From assembly GCA_040755155.1 (NCBI GenBank), contig JBFMBP010000139.1, positions 1 to 64,000 on the forward strand: DNA of 64,000 bases, in the 5' to 3' direction. Shown here one piece after another: positions 46,248 to 55,481 of this stretch. A model generated the notes under the pieces. The model saw only the letters and a program-made list of their open reading frames with translations, searched no databases and had not been told where the DNA came from. The stretch comes from Candidatus Omnitrophota bacterium. GTDB lineage: Bacteria > Hinthialibacterota > Hinthialibacteria > Hinthialibacterales > Hinthialibacteraceae. How positions within the stretch are numbered: position 1 is the stretch's first letter; every line of letters starts with the position of its first letter. A program made the translations under genes and the position numbers.

Positions 46248-46790
46248 CTAGGCGATCCGTCCTTCCAATTCTTTCAAAAAGTACAGCGTATCCACTCCTT
46301 TTCCTCTATCGTCGGCGATTGTATGGATCGCGGCGAAACCCAGCTTGCGCAACAGGGGAATATGTCCGGCGTTCGCGCTCCACGTGCGGGTAGAAATATA
46401 GCGAACGCCATTTTGTTCGCACCAGCGAAAGAGAAAATCGTAGAACGAACGGCCTATCCCCTGTCCCCGGCCAGCGGGAGAGACGCAGATCGTCGTTATG
46501 TGAGCAATGGGAAAATAGGGCGTCAGAATCGGCGTATCCGGATTCAACCGGAACGAAAGAAAACCGATAATCTTCCCGCCGTCGTCCTCCGCCAAAATGG
46601 CGCGTTGTTTCAGGATTTCAGTGAAATAGGCGTCAAGGCCCGCCGCTTCGCTTTGATTCGCGAAATCGGTTTGCATCGTCCCTGTTCGATCCGATAAGGG
46701 CGGGAAAAATTCCTTATCGCAAATCCGCAAGATTTCGAAGAGGGAATCCTTCACGCGGTCGTCGTAACTTTCAGCCAATGCAATGCGCAT
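46248..46790 (-). CDS. GNAT family N-acetyltransferase
   Basis: The 180-residue protein has the GNAT core: KIIGFLSFRLNP, the IAHITTICVSPAGRGQGIGRSFYDFLF acetyl-CoA loop (motif R/Q-x-x-G-x-G/A), and YISTRTWSANAGHIPLLRKLGFAAI. The substrate is unknown. The GGAG ribosome site overlaps the stop of the DUF1080 gene before it (4-base gap), so the two are co-transcribed, although a functional link is not evident. Confidence 0.9.
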   Translation of the reverse strand: MRIALAESYDDRVKDSLFEILRICDKEFFPPLSDRTGTMQTDFANQSEAAGLDAYFTEILKQRAILAEDDGGKIIGFLSFRLNPDTPILTPYFPIAHITTICVSPAGRGQGIGRSFYDFLFRWCEQNGVRYISTRTWSANAGHIPLLRKLGFAAIHTIADDRGKGVDTLYFLKELEGRIA

Positions 46791-46794
46791 AGTT

Positions 46795-47958
46795 TTACTC
46801 CGGTTTCGCCAAACGCTTCACTCGCACGTTGCGGTATTGAATGGCGCCGTCGTAATTCTGAAATCCCAGATATCCCTGCCGCGGGCGCAGTTTCAGCGGA
46901 TGTTCGGACGGCTTCTCCTTATCCAAATCGGCGTTGACGATTTCAATTCCATTCAGATAGACGCGGATGAAATTCTTTTCGGCGGCGATTTCCATGGTTT
47001 GCCATTCTCCCGCCTTGCGGAAAACGCGGACGGAGGGAGCGTATTCGCGATAGATCGATCCCGTCATTTGCCAATCCTGAAGTTTGCCCCAATGCGTTGC
47101 GTCGTCGTCGATCACCTGGATTTCCATTCCCGCATAAGCCCCGTCGCCCTGGCCGGGATGGCGGATGAAAACGCCGCTGTTGCCTTCCTTGGGAACGTTG
47201 AATTCCAATTTAAGATCGAAATCGGAATAATTGTTTTCGACGGTTCCAATCCAGCCGCCGCCTTGCCCTTTGCAGACGAGAACGCCCTCGTCGTTGAGCG
47301 ACCACGCTTGCGGATCGCCCTCTTTCACTTTCAGATGCTTGAAATCGCGCTCCTTGCCCTCCAGCAAGTTCGTATAGCCCAGTTCCTGGATGCGGACGTT
47401 GCGGAAGAGAAATTCGCGGTTTTCCGCCTGAATGCCGATGAAGCCGCGTCCGGGTTCGAGATCGTCCTTCTCCCAAATCGGTTCGCCGTCGACTTGCAGG
47501 CTGGCTTTTTGCCTTTCCGCCCGCAGAACGATTTTACGCCAGGTTCCGAAATCTTCCGGCTCCATGCGCGCTTTGAGAATCGCCTTGTAGCCCACGACGA
47601 GGTCGCCCATGCCGCGGTCTCTCAGATTGATCTGATACCCTTTATCCGGCCAAGGCTTCCCTTCCAGATTGGCGCGGAAGAAAATGCCGCTGTCGTAGCC
47701 TTCCACCAAAGGCTTGGCTTCGAGTTCCAGGATAAAATCATCAACCATTGCGTCCGTGCGCAGCCAACCCATGCCCTCTACGAGATGGAGTTCTTTTTTT
47801 TCCGGATCCACAGTGAACTTAACGTCGTTCATCCCCGTCCAGCCCGATAAATCCTTGCCGTTGAATAGGTCTGTCCATCCGCTTTCTTGCGCCGATGCAG
47901 AAACGGAAATCAGCGCCGCTATCCCTATCGCCGTCATGATCTTTTCTGATTTCAACAT
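46795..47958 (-). CDS. Secreted protein with two DUF1080 domains
   Basis: A signal peptide (ending SASAQ) is followed by two DUF1080 domains (residues about 27-190 and 195-385). Each opens like SGWTDLFNGKDLSGW and has SGIFFRANLEGK or SGVFIRHPGQG and RGFIGIQ- or GYLGFQNY-type endings (FRNVRIQEL, YRNVRVKRL). The fold is that of concanavalin-type glycan-binding or 3-keto-disaccharide hydrolase domains. AAAGGGG precedes the ATG. It is co-transcribed with a GNAT gene. The role is probably sugar processing in the periplasm; the substrate is inferred only. Confidence 0.88.
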   Translation of the reverse strand: MLKSEKIMTAIGIAALISVSASAQESGWTDLFNGKDLSGWTGMNDVKFTVDPEKKELHLVEGMGWLRTDAMVDDFILELEAKPLVEGYDSGIFFRANLEGKPWPDKGYQINLRDRGMGDLVVGYKAILKARMEPEDFGTWRKIVLRAERQKASLQVDGEPIWEKDDLEPGRGFIGIQAENREFLFRNVRIQELGYTNLLEGKERDFKHLKVKEGDPQAWSLNDEGVLVCKGQGGGWIGTVENNYSDFDLKLEFNVPKEGNSGVFIRHPGQGDGAYAGMEIQVIDDDATHWGKLQDWQMTGSIYREYAPSVRVFRKAGEWQTMEIAAEKNFIRVYLNGIEIVNADLDKEKPSEHPLKLRPRQGYLGFQNYDGAIQYRNVRVKRLAKPE

Positions 47959-48045
47959 ATCCGCCCCTTTCTTAATCCAGCTGACAAATTAAAGTAAAGC
48001 GATTTGCCATATTACCTTATCCGATCGGATTGGAGTAGCCAGCCG

Positions 48046-49137
48046 ATGTTCGAAAAAATCGCCCAACCTATTCTTGCTATAACCTGTTTTTGCATCTTGA
48101 TGCAGGATAGTGCATTCGCCGGTTATCCTTCCTTTCTCGACGGCGAAACGCCCAAAGACTACGTCTGTTGCCGCGCCTCCAGCCTCATGAATATTGACGG
48201 CCGTTTGGACGAATCGTCATGGGCCGACGCTTCCTGGACCGATCCTTTTCAGGATATCGAAGGCGATAAGAAGCCTGCGCCGCGCTATGCCACGCGGGCG
48301 AAGATGCTTTGGGACGACGAATATTTTTATATCGCCGCCTACTTGGAAGAACCGCATGTGTGGGGAACCTTGACGGAGCGCGATTGCGTGATTTTCAACG
48401 ACAACGATTTCGAAGTCTTCATCGATCCCAACGGAGACAATCACGAATATTACGAATTCGAGATGAACGCTTTAAACACGGTTTGGGACCTCTTCCTGCC
48501 TAAACCGTATAAAGACGGCGTAGAACCGCAAAACGACTGGAATATCGCCGGACTTAAGACAGGCGTTCATATCGACGGGACGATCAACGATCCCTCGGAT
48601 GAAGATAAAGGCTGGTCGCTGGAAATCGCCTTTCCCTGGAAAGCGTTGGCGCAGTACGCCCATTGTCCCGCGCCGCCGCAAAACGGCGACTATTGGCGCA
48701 TCGATTTTTCCCGCGTGGAATGGCAAATTCGAATCGAAGACGGAAAATACCGAAAAGTTCCCCGAACGAAAGAAGACAACTGGATATGGTCGCCGCCCGG
48801 CGTCATCGACATGCACCGCCCGGAGCGTTGGGGGTATGTTCAATTCTCCACAGCGAAGCCTGGAGTGGATTCGTTCCAGCCCGACGCGGCGTATGGCGCC
48901 AAAATCTATTTGCATAAAATCTATTACGCGCAACGGGAATTTCAGAAACAAAACCAACGTTGGGCGAATAATCTGGAAGAATTGCAACTCAACCAGATTG
49001 CTCTTCCTCCAGGAACCTCCGCGCCCCGCATCGAATCGACAACGGATGGTTATACGGCGTCGTTGGAACTGACGTTGCCCGGCGGCGCCGTGAAAAAATG
49101 GAATATCCGCCAGGATTCGCTTCTTTGGAAAGACTGA
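48046..49137 (+). CDS. Secreted CBM9-like carbohydrate-binding protein
   Basis: The signal-peptide-like start (MFEKIAQPILAITCFCILMQDSAFA) is followed by a carbohydrate-binding module of family 9 type: DGRLDESSWADASWTDPFQDI, ATRAKMLWDDEYFYIAAYLEEPHVW, CVIFNDNDFEVFIDPNGDNHEYYEFEMNALNTVWDL, and WSLEIAFPWKAL. The later part has no recognised catalytic domain. The ATG at 48046 is chosen because GGAG lies just upstream; the frame is open to 48004 with a TTG. It lies 12 bases before the GT-C-like gene, so they form a unit. Confidence 0.85.
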   Translation: MFEKIAQPILAITCFCILMQDSAFAGYPSFLDGETPKDYVCCRASSLMNIDGRLDESSWADASWTDPFQDIEGDKKPAPRYATRAKMLWDDEYFYIAAYLEEPHVWGTLTERDCVIFNDNDFEVFIDPNGDNHEYYEFEMNALNTVWDLFLPKPYKDGVEPQNDWNIAGLKTGVHIDGTINDPSDEDKGWSLEIAFPWKALAQYAHCPAPPQNGDYWRIDFSRVEWQIRIEDGKYRKVPRTKEDNWIWSPPGVIDMHRPERWGYVQFSTAKPGVDSFQPDAAYGAKIYLHKIYYAQREFQKQNQRWANNLEELQLNQIALPPGTSAPRIESTTDGYTASLELTLPGGAVKKWNIRQDSLLWKD

Positions 49138-49149
49138 CACAGCGGCATT

Positions 49150-50931
49150 ATGAAGATAAAAGATAAAATCTCCGCCGTTCTCTCCCATCGCCAAATGCCT
49201 TGGATCATGGCGCTTCTGGCCATGTTTTTGATCCTTCCTTCCCTGCGAGTCGGTTGGCAACTAGACGATAACTTCCATCGCCTTATTCTTCTGGGGAAAA
49301 CGCCGCCTAGCGGCGTGAAAATATCGCCTCTCAGCTTATTTTCGTTCCTTAATGGCGATTCCGTCAAAACTCATGCTTTGATGGACGAAGGGTATCTTCC
49401 CTGGTGGACGTTGGAAGATATCCGCATTCGCTTTTTCCGCCCGCTTACGATTTTCACGCACTGGCTCGATTACCGTTTATGGCCGAACAACGCCGCGCTG
49501 ATGCACCTGCAAAGCATATTATGGTATGGCGCCTTGATCGCGGCAGCGGCGTTCTTCTATCGGAGAATGTTGGGAGCGGGATGGGTGGCGGGACTAGCGG
49601 CGTTTTTCTACGCCGCTGACAAAGCCCATGGAGTGCCCGCTGGATGGCTGGCCAATCGCAATGCGGTGCTGGCGGCGTTCTTCGGCCTCTTGACGCTGAT
49701 CCTTCATGACCGCTGGCGGCGGGACGGTTGGCGTCCGGCAAGAGCGCTGGCGCCGCTTTCCTTCCTGCTGGCGCTTCTCTCGGCGGAATTCGGAGTAGGA
49801 ACAGCGGCGTATCTATTCGCTTACGCCGTCTTCATCGAACGAGGAAGACGCTCCGATAAATTCCTATCTCTGCTTCCTTACGGCCTTATTTTGACGTTAT
49901 GGCTTGTTGGCTATCATGCGTTCGGCTACGGCGCCTGGGGATCGGGGTATTACGTGGATCCGGCGAGAGAACCGCTGGAATTCATGAAGTCGATCGGATT
50001 TAAAGCTCCTTTGTTGCTTGCCGGGCAATGGTTGGGCTTCCCATTAGGCCCCGCTGCTGTCTTGCCTACGAATGTTGTTCGCATCGCCTGGCAAATTTCG
50101 CTTGCCGCGTCGGTTGTTATGGTTGCAGCGCTATCGCCTTTGCTGCGCCATAACGCCCTCGCTCGTTTTTGGGGATTGGGAATGTTGTTGTCGCTTCTCC
50201 CGATATGCGCCGTTTTCCCCAACGAACGCCTTTTCTTTTTCGTAGGGATTGGAACGATGGGCCTATTGTCTAAATTCATCCAAACGTTGCGGGAACATCC
50301 TTCCTGGTTTTACCGGCGTCGTTTTTGGCGCTTCTTCGCCTATGGCTTATCTGGCCTATTCCTCCTCATCCACGGAGTTCTCTCTCCGATGCTTCTGCCT
50401 CTTTCCTCTTTGGGTTCCACTTTTGTAGAACCTTTTATTGCCAAAGCGGCGGAGAGCCTCCCCAACGATTCTAATATCACTCAGCAAGATTTAATCCTCG
50501 TCAATCCTCCGCTCGTCTTCTTCGCCCATCACCTTCCTATTACGCTCTTTCTCCAAGATCGGCCTCTTCCGCATACCTTTCGCGTGCTCGCCCAAGGTTC
50601 CAGTTCGCTGCAAATCAAGCGCATTGGGGAACGCTCGCTGTCGATTCGACCGCAAGATGGTTTTATGAACACGGTAAACGAGATTCTCTTTCGCAGCGCC
50701 AGTCATCCTATGGCCGTAGGGCAAAAAGTCCTTATGACGGGCATGAGCGTAGAGATAGCGTCCCTTACGGCGGATGGCCGTCCGGTGGAAGCGATTTTCC
50801 GGTTCGACGTTCCTTTGGATGAGGCTTCCATGCGCTGGATGCAATGGAAAAATGGAGTTTACGTCCCATTCGTTCCTCCATCCATCGGGCAAACGATAAC
50901 GTTGTCTCCAGTAACTCTTTTCGATCGATAA
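49150..50931 (+). CDS. Polytopic GT-C-type glycosyltransferase-like membrane protein
   Basis: The 593-residue protein has about ten hydrophobic helices. The first external loop carries WQLDDNFHR, an acidic pair as in GT-C enzymes (ArnT/PMT type), and RFFRPLTIFTHWLDYRLW before the second helix, a phrase common in O-mannosyl- and related transferases. The C-terminal 150 residues form a soluble domain. Such proteins transfer sugars from lipid donors to proteins or lipids outside the inner membrane. It is 12 bases after the CBM9-like gene, so both may serve cell-surface glycans. Confidence 0.7.
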   Translation: MKIKDKISAVLSHRQMPWIMALLAMFLILPSLRVGWQLDDNFHRLILLGKTPPSGVKISPLSLFSFLNGDSVKTHALMDEGYLPWWTLEDIRIRFFRPLTIFTHWLDYRLWPNNAALMHLQSILWYGALIAAAAFFYRRMLGAGWVAGLAAFFYAADKAHGVPAGWLANRNAVLAAFFGLLTLILHDRWRRDGWRPARALAPLSFLLALLSAEFGVGTAAYLFAYAVFIERGRRSDKFLSLLPYGLILTLWLVGYHAFGYGAWGSGYYVDPAREPLEFMKSIGFKAPLLLAGQWLGFPLGPAAVLPTNVVRIAWQISLAASVVMVAALSPLLRHNALARFWGLGMLLSLLPICAVFPNERLFFFVGIGTMGLLSKFIQTLREHPSWFYRRRFWRFFAYGLSGLFLLIHGVLSPMLLPLSSLGSTFVEPFIAKAAESLPNDSNITQQDLILVNPPLVFFAHHLPITLFLQDRPLPHTFRVLAQGSSSLQIKRIGERSLSIRPQDGFMNTVNEILFRSASHPMAVGQKVLMTGMSVEIASLTADGRPVEAIFRFDVPLDEASMRWMQWKNGVYVPFVPPSIGQTITLSPVTLFDR

Positions 50932-51022
50932 CTCATGTTACGCGCAATGAAAACTAAAGGGATCTATTGCGAATGTCTTTTGAATCGCGAAAACGTGAAA
51001 TAAAAAAGAAAAACGCAAAAAA
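50929..51022. repeat. Dispersed intergenic repeat, TAACTCATGTTACGC family, copy 2
   Basis: TAACTCATGTTACGC starts at the stop codon of the preceding gene and is followed by TTGAATCGCG, ACGTGAAA and AAAAAGAAAAACGC blocks in the order found at 11261-11354. The remainder of 50932-51323 consists of A-rich sequence and GTGATTC-type short repeats (for example near 51100-51160). No gene is seen there. Confidence 0.45.
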
Positions 51023-51323
51023 AAGAAAATAAGTTGGCGCATGGGATCGCGCCGTGAAATCCTTTTTTTCCGTGAAATCCAAAAGAATCCCCGATATCCG
51101 TGATTCAAAAACTTCGTGGAATTCGAGATTTTTCGTGGTTTCGTGATTCAATAACGTAAAAAAATGAAATCCTTGTGCTCTTTTAAACGATTCTTATACT
51201 TGGCGTTGATATACCAACTCCGCAAGATAAAAATCATTGGCAGCATAACATTATTTAATGCGGATTGCCTCCTTTTCCATCGCGTGGCAAGATACAAAGT
51301 AAAAATTAGGCGAGCGAAGAGTT

Positions 51324-51593
51324 ATGTTATCCATCATCCGGTTGTTGGATCGAATTCTCTGGTTGTATGAAGCGATCATTATAGTCCGATGCATTCTGTC
51401 ATGGGCGCAAGCGTTGCCCAACAATCCTATTATCCGCTTTATTTACCAAATCACGGAACCGCTTATGGACGCCGTACGGCGCGCTTTTCCCTTTCTGGCG
51501 ATGGGAGGATTCGATTTAAGCCCCATTGTCATTATTCTGCTAATTGACTTTACCCGCCGTTATCTTTACTCTTTGCTTATTCCTTTTTATTAA
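51324..51593 (+). CDS. YggT family small membrane protein
   Basis: The 89-residue protein has two membrane helices (LYEAIIIVRCILSWAQALP and FDLSPIVIILLIDFTRRYLYS), with the family's LPNNPIIRFIYQITEPLMDAVRRAFP between them. YggT proteins help in membrane and osmotic homeostasis and often lie near cell-division genes. This one is isolated from such genes. It is followed by the phosphodiesterase-type gene after 83 bases. Confidence 0.88.
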   Translation: MLSIIRLLDRILWLYEAIIIVRCILSWAQALPNNPIIRFIYQITEPLMDAVRRAFPFLAMGGFDLSPIVIILLIDFTRRYLYSLLIPFY

Positions 51594-51676
51594 AAAATTA
51601 CTTTCGCAGATTTCCAGAAGGGACAAAGCCGCCGCGAGGGCGGAGATGTCGACGAATTGAATAGGGGGCATTTATT

Positions 51677-52570
51677 ATGAAACGTTCCATGTTCTTGTTT
51701 GCCATTTACGCATTTGTTTTTATGCCGCATTTGGCGCGAGCGGCGGACGATTCTCTTTCGATCCAAGCGATGACGTACAATATCCGCTACAACAATCCCG
51801 ACGACGGCATTAACGCCTGGCCCAACCGCAGCCATCGCGTGGCGGAAATGATCGGAACCCGTTATCATGCGGATTTCGCGGGTCTGCAGGAAGCGAAATA
51901 CGACCAGATTCAAGACCTGGAAAAGGCCCTTCCCGATTACGGCTGGTTTGGCGCGGCGAGAGACGACGGCGATAAAGCAGGAGAATTTTGTCCCATATTT
52001 TACCGAAAAGACCGATTCGAATTGCTGAAACAAAATACGTTCTGGCTGTCGGAAACGCCGGATGCCGCCGGTTCGAAATCGTGGAATTCCGACTGCGTCC
52101 GCATCGTTACGTGGGGGCAATTCCGCGATAAGAAGAGCGGAAAAATCTTTTATCATTTCAATACGCACTTCGACCACCGCAGCGAACTGGCGCGAGTGGA
52201 AAGCGCGAAGTTGATCTCCAAAAAAGCCGTCGAGATCGCGGGCGATTCGCCGGCGTTTTTAACGGGGGATTTCAATACGCAGGAAAAATCCCAACCCTAC
52301 TCCATCATCGTAGGGAAAGAGAGCATCGGAGATTTCCGTTCCAGCTTCCAGGACGCCCGCTATCTATTGAAAGAGGGAAAGCATGAAGGCCCCACGTCCA
52401 CTTTTACGATGGAAGGATGGACGAAGTACGGCGCTCCGGAAACCAAGATCGATTTCATTTTCATCCTTAAAGGTTTTGCGGTATTAAGGCATCGCGTATT
52501 GGACGACCAGTTCGACGGGCGATTCCCCTCCGATCATCTGCCGGTTTTGGCGGAGATCGAATTGCAATAG
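51677..52570 (+). CDS. Secreted endonuclease/exonuclease/phosphatase family protein
   Basis: A signal peptide (ending HLARAA) is followed by the EEP fold with its catalytic motifs in order: MTYNIRYNN, GLQEAKYDQI (metal-binding Glu), NTHFDHRSELARVESA (His), TGDFNT (Asp-Asn pair), and FPSDHLPV (Asp-His). Members hydrolyse phosphodiesters in nucleic acids, sphingomyelin or inositol phosphates; the substrate is not readable. The mature protein of about 275 residues is a normal single-domain length. Confidence 0.9.
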   Translation: MKRSMFLFAIYAFVFMPHLARAADDSLSIQAMTYNIRYNNPDDGINAWPNRSHRVAEMIGTRYHADFAGLQEAKYDQIQDLEKALPDYGWFGAARDDGDKAGEFCPIFYRKDRFELLKQNTFWLSETPDAAGSKSWNSDCVRIVTWGQFRDKKSGKIFYHFNTHFDHRSELARVESAKLISKKAVEIAGDSPAFLTGDFNTQEKSQPYSIIVGKESIGDFRSSFQDARYLLKEGKHEGPTSTFTMEGWTKYGAPETKIDFIFILKGFAVLRHRVLDDQFDGRFPSDHLPVLAEIELQ

Positions 52571-52619
52571 TTTTAGGGGATGCCAGATCGTTATCCGGTG
52601 AATTTGATAATAAAAATTG

Positions 52620-52760
52620 AGGCTCTTGCAAAATGGATAAAGTCTACGCTTTAATTCTCCCCCCAAGTTTGGGGGGAGTTAGAGGGGGGTTGATTTTATT
52701 AGGCTTAAGGCAACCCCCTCCTAACCTCCCCCAGGCTTGGGGGAGGAATAATGGAATTTT
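52620..52760. repeat. Long intergenic repeat, copy 2 (uninterrupted)
   Basis: This 141-base copy matches both parts of the interrupted copy at 17521-17829, with the G/C-rich palindromes intact and only one CCTCCTAACC where the other copy has an insertion. It lies between a secreted-protein gene and the KDPG aldolase gene. Confidence 0.85.
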
Positions 52761-52799
52761 GCATGAGGCTCAATTGACAATCATTCCAGGAGTGTTTTT

Positions 52800-53459
52800 A
52801 TGATTACTCCCACGCGCAAAGATCGAAACATGAAAATCATCCTAGACACCGGCATCGTCGCCGTGATCCGGGCGCAAAGCAGCGATCAACTCGTCCGCGT
52901 ATTCGACGCGCTGATGGAGGGCGGCGTCAAAGCCATCGAAGTAACGATGACGACGCCCAACGCCCTCGACGTAATTCGCGATTTATCCAATAAGATGAAA
53001 AACGAAGAGGCCGTCGTTGGCGTCGGCACCGTCCTCGATCCCGAAACGGCGCGCGCCGCCATTCTGGCGGGAGCGGAATACGTCGTCTCCCCCACGCTCA
53101 ACCTCGAAACCGTAAAAATGTGCCGCCGATATTCCGCCGCCGTCATTCCCGGCGCCTATACGCCTACGGAAATCCTGACGGCGTGGGAAGCAGGCGCGGA
53201 CATCGTCAAGGTTTTCCCCGCTACTACGCTGGGGCCGGGCTTTTTCAAGGATGTTCTCGGCCCTCTGCCGCAAGTGCGCTTATCGCCAACGGGCGGCGTC
53301 AGTCTGGAGACGGTCAAAGATTTTATCAAAGCGGGAGCGTGCTGCGTGGCAGTCGGCGGCAACCTCGTGAGCAAAGCGGCGTTGGCGGAGCAAAACTGGA
53401 AGAAAATCGCCGAAACGGCGAAACAATTTATCCAACTCATCCAAGAAGCGAGAGCGTAG
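52800..53459 (+). CDS. eda: 2-keto-3-deoxy-6-phosphogluconate (KDPG/KHG) aldolase
   Basis: The enzyme splits KDPG into pyruvate and glyceraldehyde 3-phosphate, ending the Entner-Doudoroff and uronate routes. The 219 residues show the family blocks: GIVAVIRAQSSDQLVRV, GGVKAIEVTMTTPNAL, VGVGTVLDPE, and the Schiff-base lysine in ADIVKVFPAT, followed by LSPTGGVSLETV and AVGGNL. AGGAG precedes the ATG. It is 15 bases ahead of the matching KDG kinase, so both are one operon. Confidence 0.95.
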   Translation: MITPTRKDRNMKIILDTGIVAVIRAQSSDQLVRVFDALMEGGVKAIEVTMTTPNALDVIRDLSNKMKNEEAVVGVGTVLDPETARAAILAGAEYVVSPTLNLETVKMCRRYSAAVIPGAYTPTEILTAWEAGADIVKVFPATTLGPGFFKDVLGPLPQVRLSPTGGVSLETVKDFIKAGACCVAVGGNLVSKAALAEQNWKKIAETAKQFIQLIQEARA

Positions 53460-53474
53460 GAGAAAGGGAAGGTC

Positions 53475-54461
53475 ATGGCTGATATCGTTACGTTTGGAGA
53501 AGCGATGGTGCGGTTGGCGCCGCCGGATTTCATGCGCTTGGAGCAGACGCATACCCTCGACGTCAAAATCGGCGGCGGCGAATATAACGTTTCCGTTGGC
53601 GCGGCGCGTCTGGGCTTAACCAGCGTCTTCGTCACCCGCCTGCCCAACAATCCTCTGGGCCGCATGATCGCCAACAAGGCCCGCGAGCACGGCGTCGATA
53701 CATCCCATATCGTTTGGACCGACGGCGACCGCGCGGGTTTGTATTTCGTCGAGTTCGGCGCCAAACCGCGCGCCAGCAGCGTCCTCTACGACCGCAAGGA
53801 TTCCGCCATCAGCCGCATCAAGCCGGGCATGGCGAATTGGGACGCCGTTTTTCCCGGCGCGAAAATTTATCACGTCAGCGGCATCACGCCCGCTCTTTCT
53901 GAAACCGCCGCCAAGACCACAAAAGAATCGATGCTGAAAGCCCGGCAATACGGCGTGACCATCAGCGTCGATCTCAATTACCGCGCCAAACTCTGGTCGG
54001 AAGCGGAAGCCCAAAAGTGCATGACGGAATTGATGGAATATACCGACATCCTCATCACCACCGAGGAAGATTGCATGCGCGTCTTCAAAATCGAGGGCGA
54101 TAATTACGAAGAAGTGGCAAGCAAACTGCACGACCGCTTCGGTTTTAAAGCGGTGGCCATCACCCTGCGCGAAAATCTTTCCGTCTGGCGCAACAACTGG
54201 ACCGCCATCGTGCTCTATGAAGGCAAGATTTACGACGCTCCCAACTACGAAGTGGAAATCGTTGACCGTGTCGGCGGCGGCGATTCCTTCTCGGCGGGTT
54301 TTCTGGCAGGCTATCTCACCGGCGACATTAGCTACGCCGTCAAATTCGGAGTAGCCTTCTCCGCTTTGAAACATTCCGTTCCCGGCGACCTCAACTGGTG
54401 TACGAAGACCGAAGCGGAAGCCCTTATGAAAGGCGGCGGCAACCTGCGCATCGTCCGCTAA
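53475..54461 (+). CDS. kdgK: 2-keto-3-deoxygluconate kinase (PfkB family)
   Basis: The 328-residue ribokinase-type enzyme has VTFGEAMVRLAPP, KIGGGEYNVSVGAARLG, SVDLNYRAKLW and the catalytic VDRVGGGDSFSAGF motif. It phosphorylates KDG to KDPG, the substrate of the aldolase encoded 15 bases upstream. The pair indicates uptake and breakdown of uronic acids such as those from alginate or pectin. KDG specificity is inferred from that neighbour and from the KdgK-like N-terminus. Confidence 0.9.
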   Translation: MADIVTFGEAMVRLAPPDFMRLEQTHTLDVKIGGGEYNVSVGAARLGLTSVFVTRLPNNPLGRMIANKAREHGVDTSHIVWTDGDRAGLYFVEFGAKPRASSVLYDRKDSAISRIKPGMANWDAVFPGAKIYHVSGITPALSETAAKTTKESMLKARQYGVTISVDLNYRAKLWSEAEAQKCMTELMEYTDILITTEEDCMRVFKIEGDNYEEVASKLHDRFGFKAVAITLRENLSVWRNNWTAIVLYEGKIYDAPNYEVEIVDRVGGGDSFSAGFLAGYLTGDISYAVKFGVAFSALKHSVPGDLNWCTKTEAEALMKGGGNLRIVR

Positions 54462-54493
54462 AACCGCGCCGGTTAAACGTAAAGTGAAGAATC

Positions 54494-55438
54494 ATGACAA
54501 CCATTCGCACTCTTACGTTGAATCCGGTCATCGATTTGATCTATAGCGTGGATCGATTCGAAAAAGGCTCCACTTTCCGTTGCGACGATTTTCTTTATCT
54601 CCCAGCGGGAAAAGGAATCAATGTTACCAACGCCCTAGCCTGCATGGGAGAATCATCCTGCGCTTATCTACCACTGGGAAAAGATGATGTTCCGCTTTAT
54701 ATCGCCGCTTGCCGTCAACGGCCTATCGAATTGCATTATGCCGCGGGGGATTTTCGAATTCGCCGCCATTGCACCATTCTGGAGAGAAAAACCGGCTCCG
54801 TAACTCATGCGCAGACGCGCGGCGAAACTATGCCTCCCGCCCTTATGGATGAACTTGTGGAAGAACTTGTTGGCGGGATGGAACCGGAGGATATCGCGAT
54901 TCTTTCCGGCAGCGTCCCGCCGGGCGTCTCTCCTTCGATCTACGCGGAAATCATAACCCGCTGCCAAAAAAAAGGCGCGCGAACGATTTTGGACGCCAGC
55001 GGCCCGCCGCTTCGGGAAGGCGCCGCCGCGCAACCTTTCCTGCTCAAAATCAACCAGAATGAAACGGAGCAGCTCCTGGGCGAATCCATGACGGAAGCGG
55101 CGGACATCGTCCGGGAAATTCATCGCCGCTTTGGGATTCCGCGCATCGTTATTTCGCTGGGAGAAAAAGGCGCCGTCGCGGGCGGCGAGGAAGGAATCAT
55201 ACGCCTGCGGCTTCCAATGGATCCATCCGAAGTCCGTGATACCGTAGGCTGCGGCGACGCGATGACGGGCGGGATCGCCTGGGGTATGAAAAGAGACCTC
55301 CCCTGGGAAGAAATCTGCCGTTGCGGCATAGCCTGGGCTTCCGCCGCCGCCTGTTGCGCTGGTCCCGCTCATTTGGATCCGCATTGCGTGGAAAAGATGC
55401 TTGATCGCGTGGAAATCCGCCGCATGGTTTCCCTATAA
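54494..55438 (+). CDS. PfkB family kinase (1-phosphofructokinase/tagatose-6-phosphate kinase type)
   Basis: The 314-residue kinase begins TLNPVIDLIYSV with AGKGINVTNALACMG, the N-terminus of FruK/LacC-type enzymes. It has LSGSVPPGVSPSIY, INQNETEQLLG and the catalytic GCGDAMTGGIAW. Such enzymes phosphorylate fructose 1-phosphate or tagatose 6-phosphate; which one is not clear. It is 32 bases after kdgK and probably in the same operon. The presence of an alpha-galactosidase in the window makes a tagatose route thinkable. Confidence 0.85.
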   Translation: MTTIRTLTLNPVIDLIYSVDRFEKGSTFRCDDFLYLPAGKGINVTNALACMGESSCAYLPLGKDDVPLYIAACRQRPIELHYAAGDFRIRRHCTILERKTGSVTHAQTRGETMPPALMDELVEELVGGMEPEDIAILSGSVPPGVSPSIYAEIITRCQKKGARTILDASGPPLREGAAAQPFLLKINQNETEQLLGESMTEAADIVREIHRRFGIPRIVISLGEKGAVAGGEEGIIRLRLPMDPSEVRDTVGCGDAMTGGIAWGMKRDLPWEEICRCGIAWASAAACCAGPAHLDPHCVEKMLDRVEIRRMVSL

Positions 55439-55481
55439 ACTATAGGGCGAAAGAAATTCTCCATCCTTCAAGCAGGCTTCC

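Noticed and set aside
51164-51370. Short open frame before yggT
   Set aside because: It overlaps yggT, has low-complexity composition and lacks a ribosome site.
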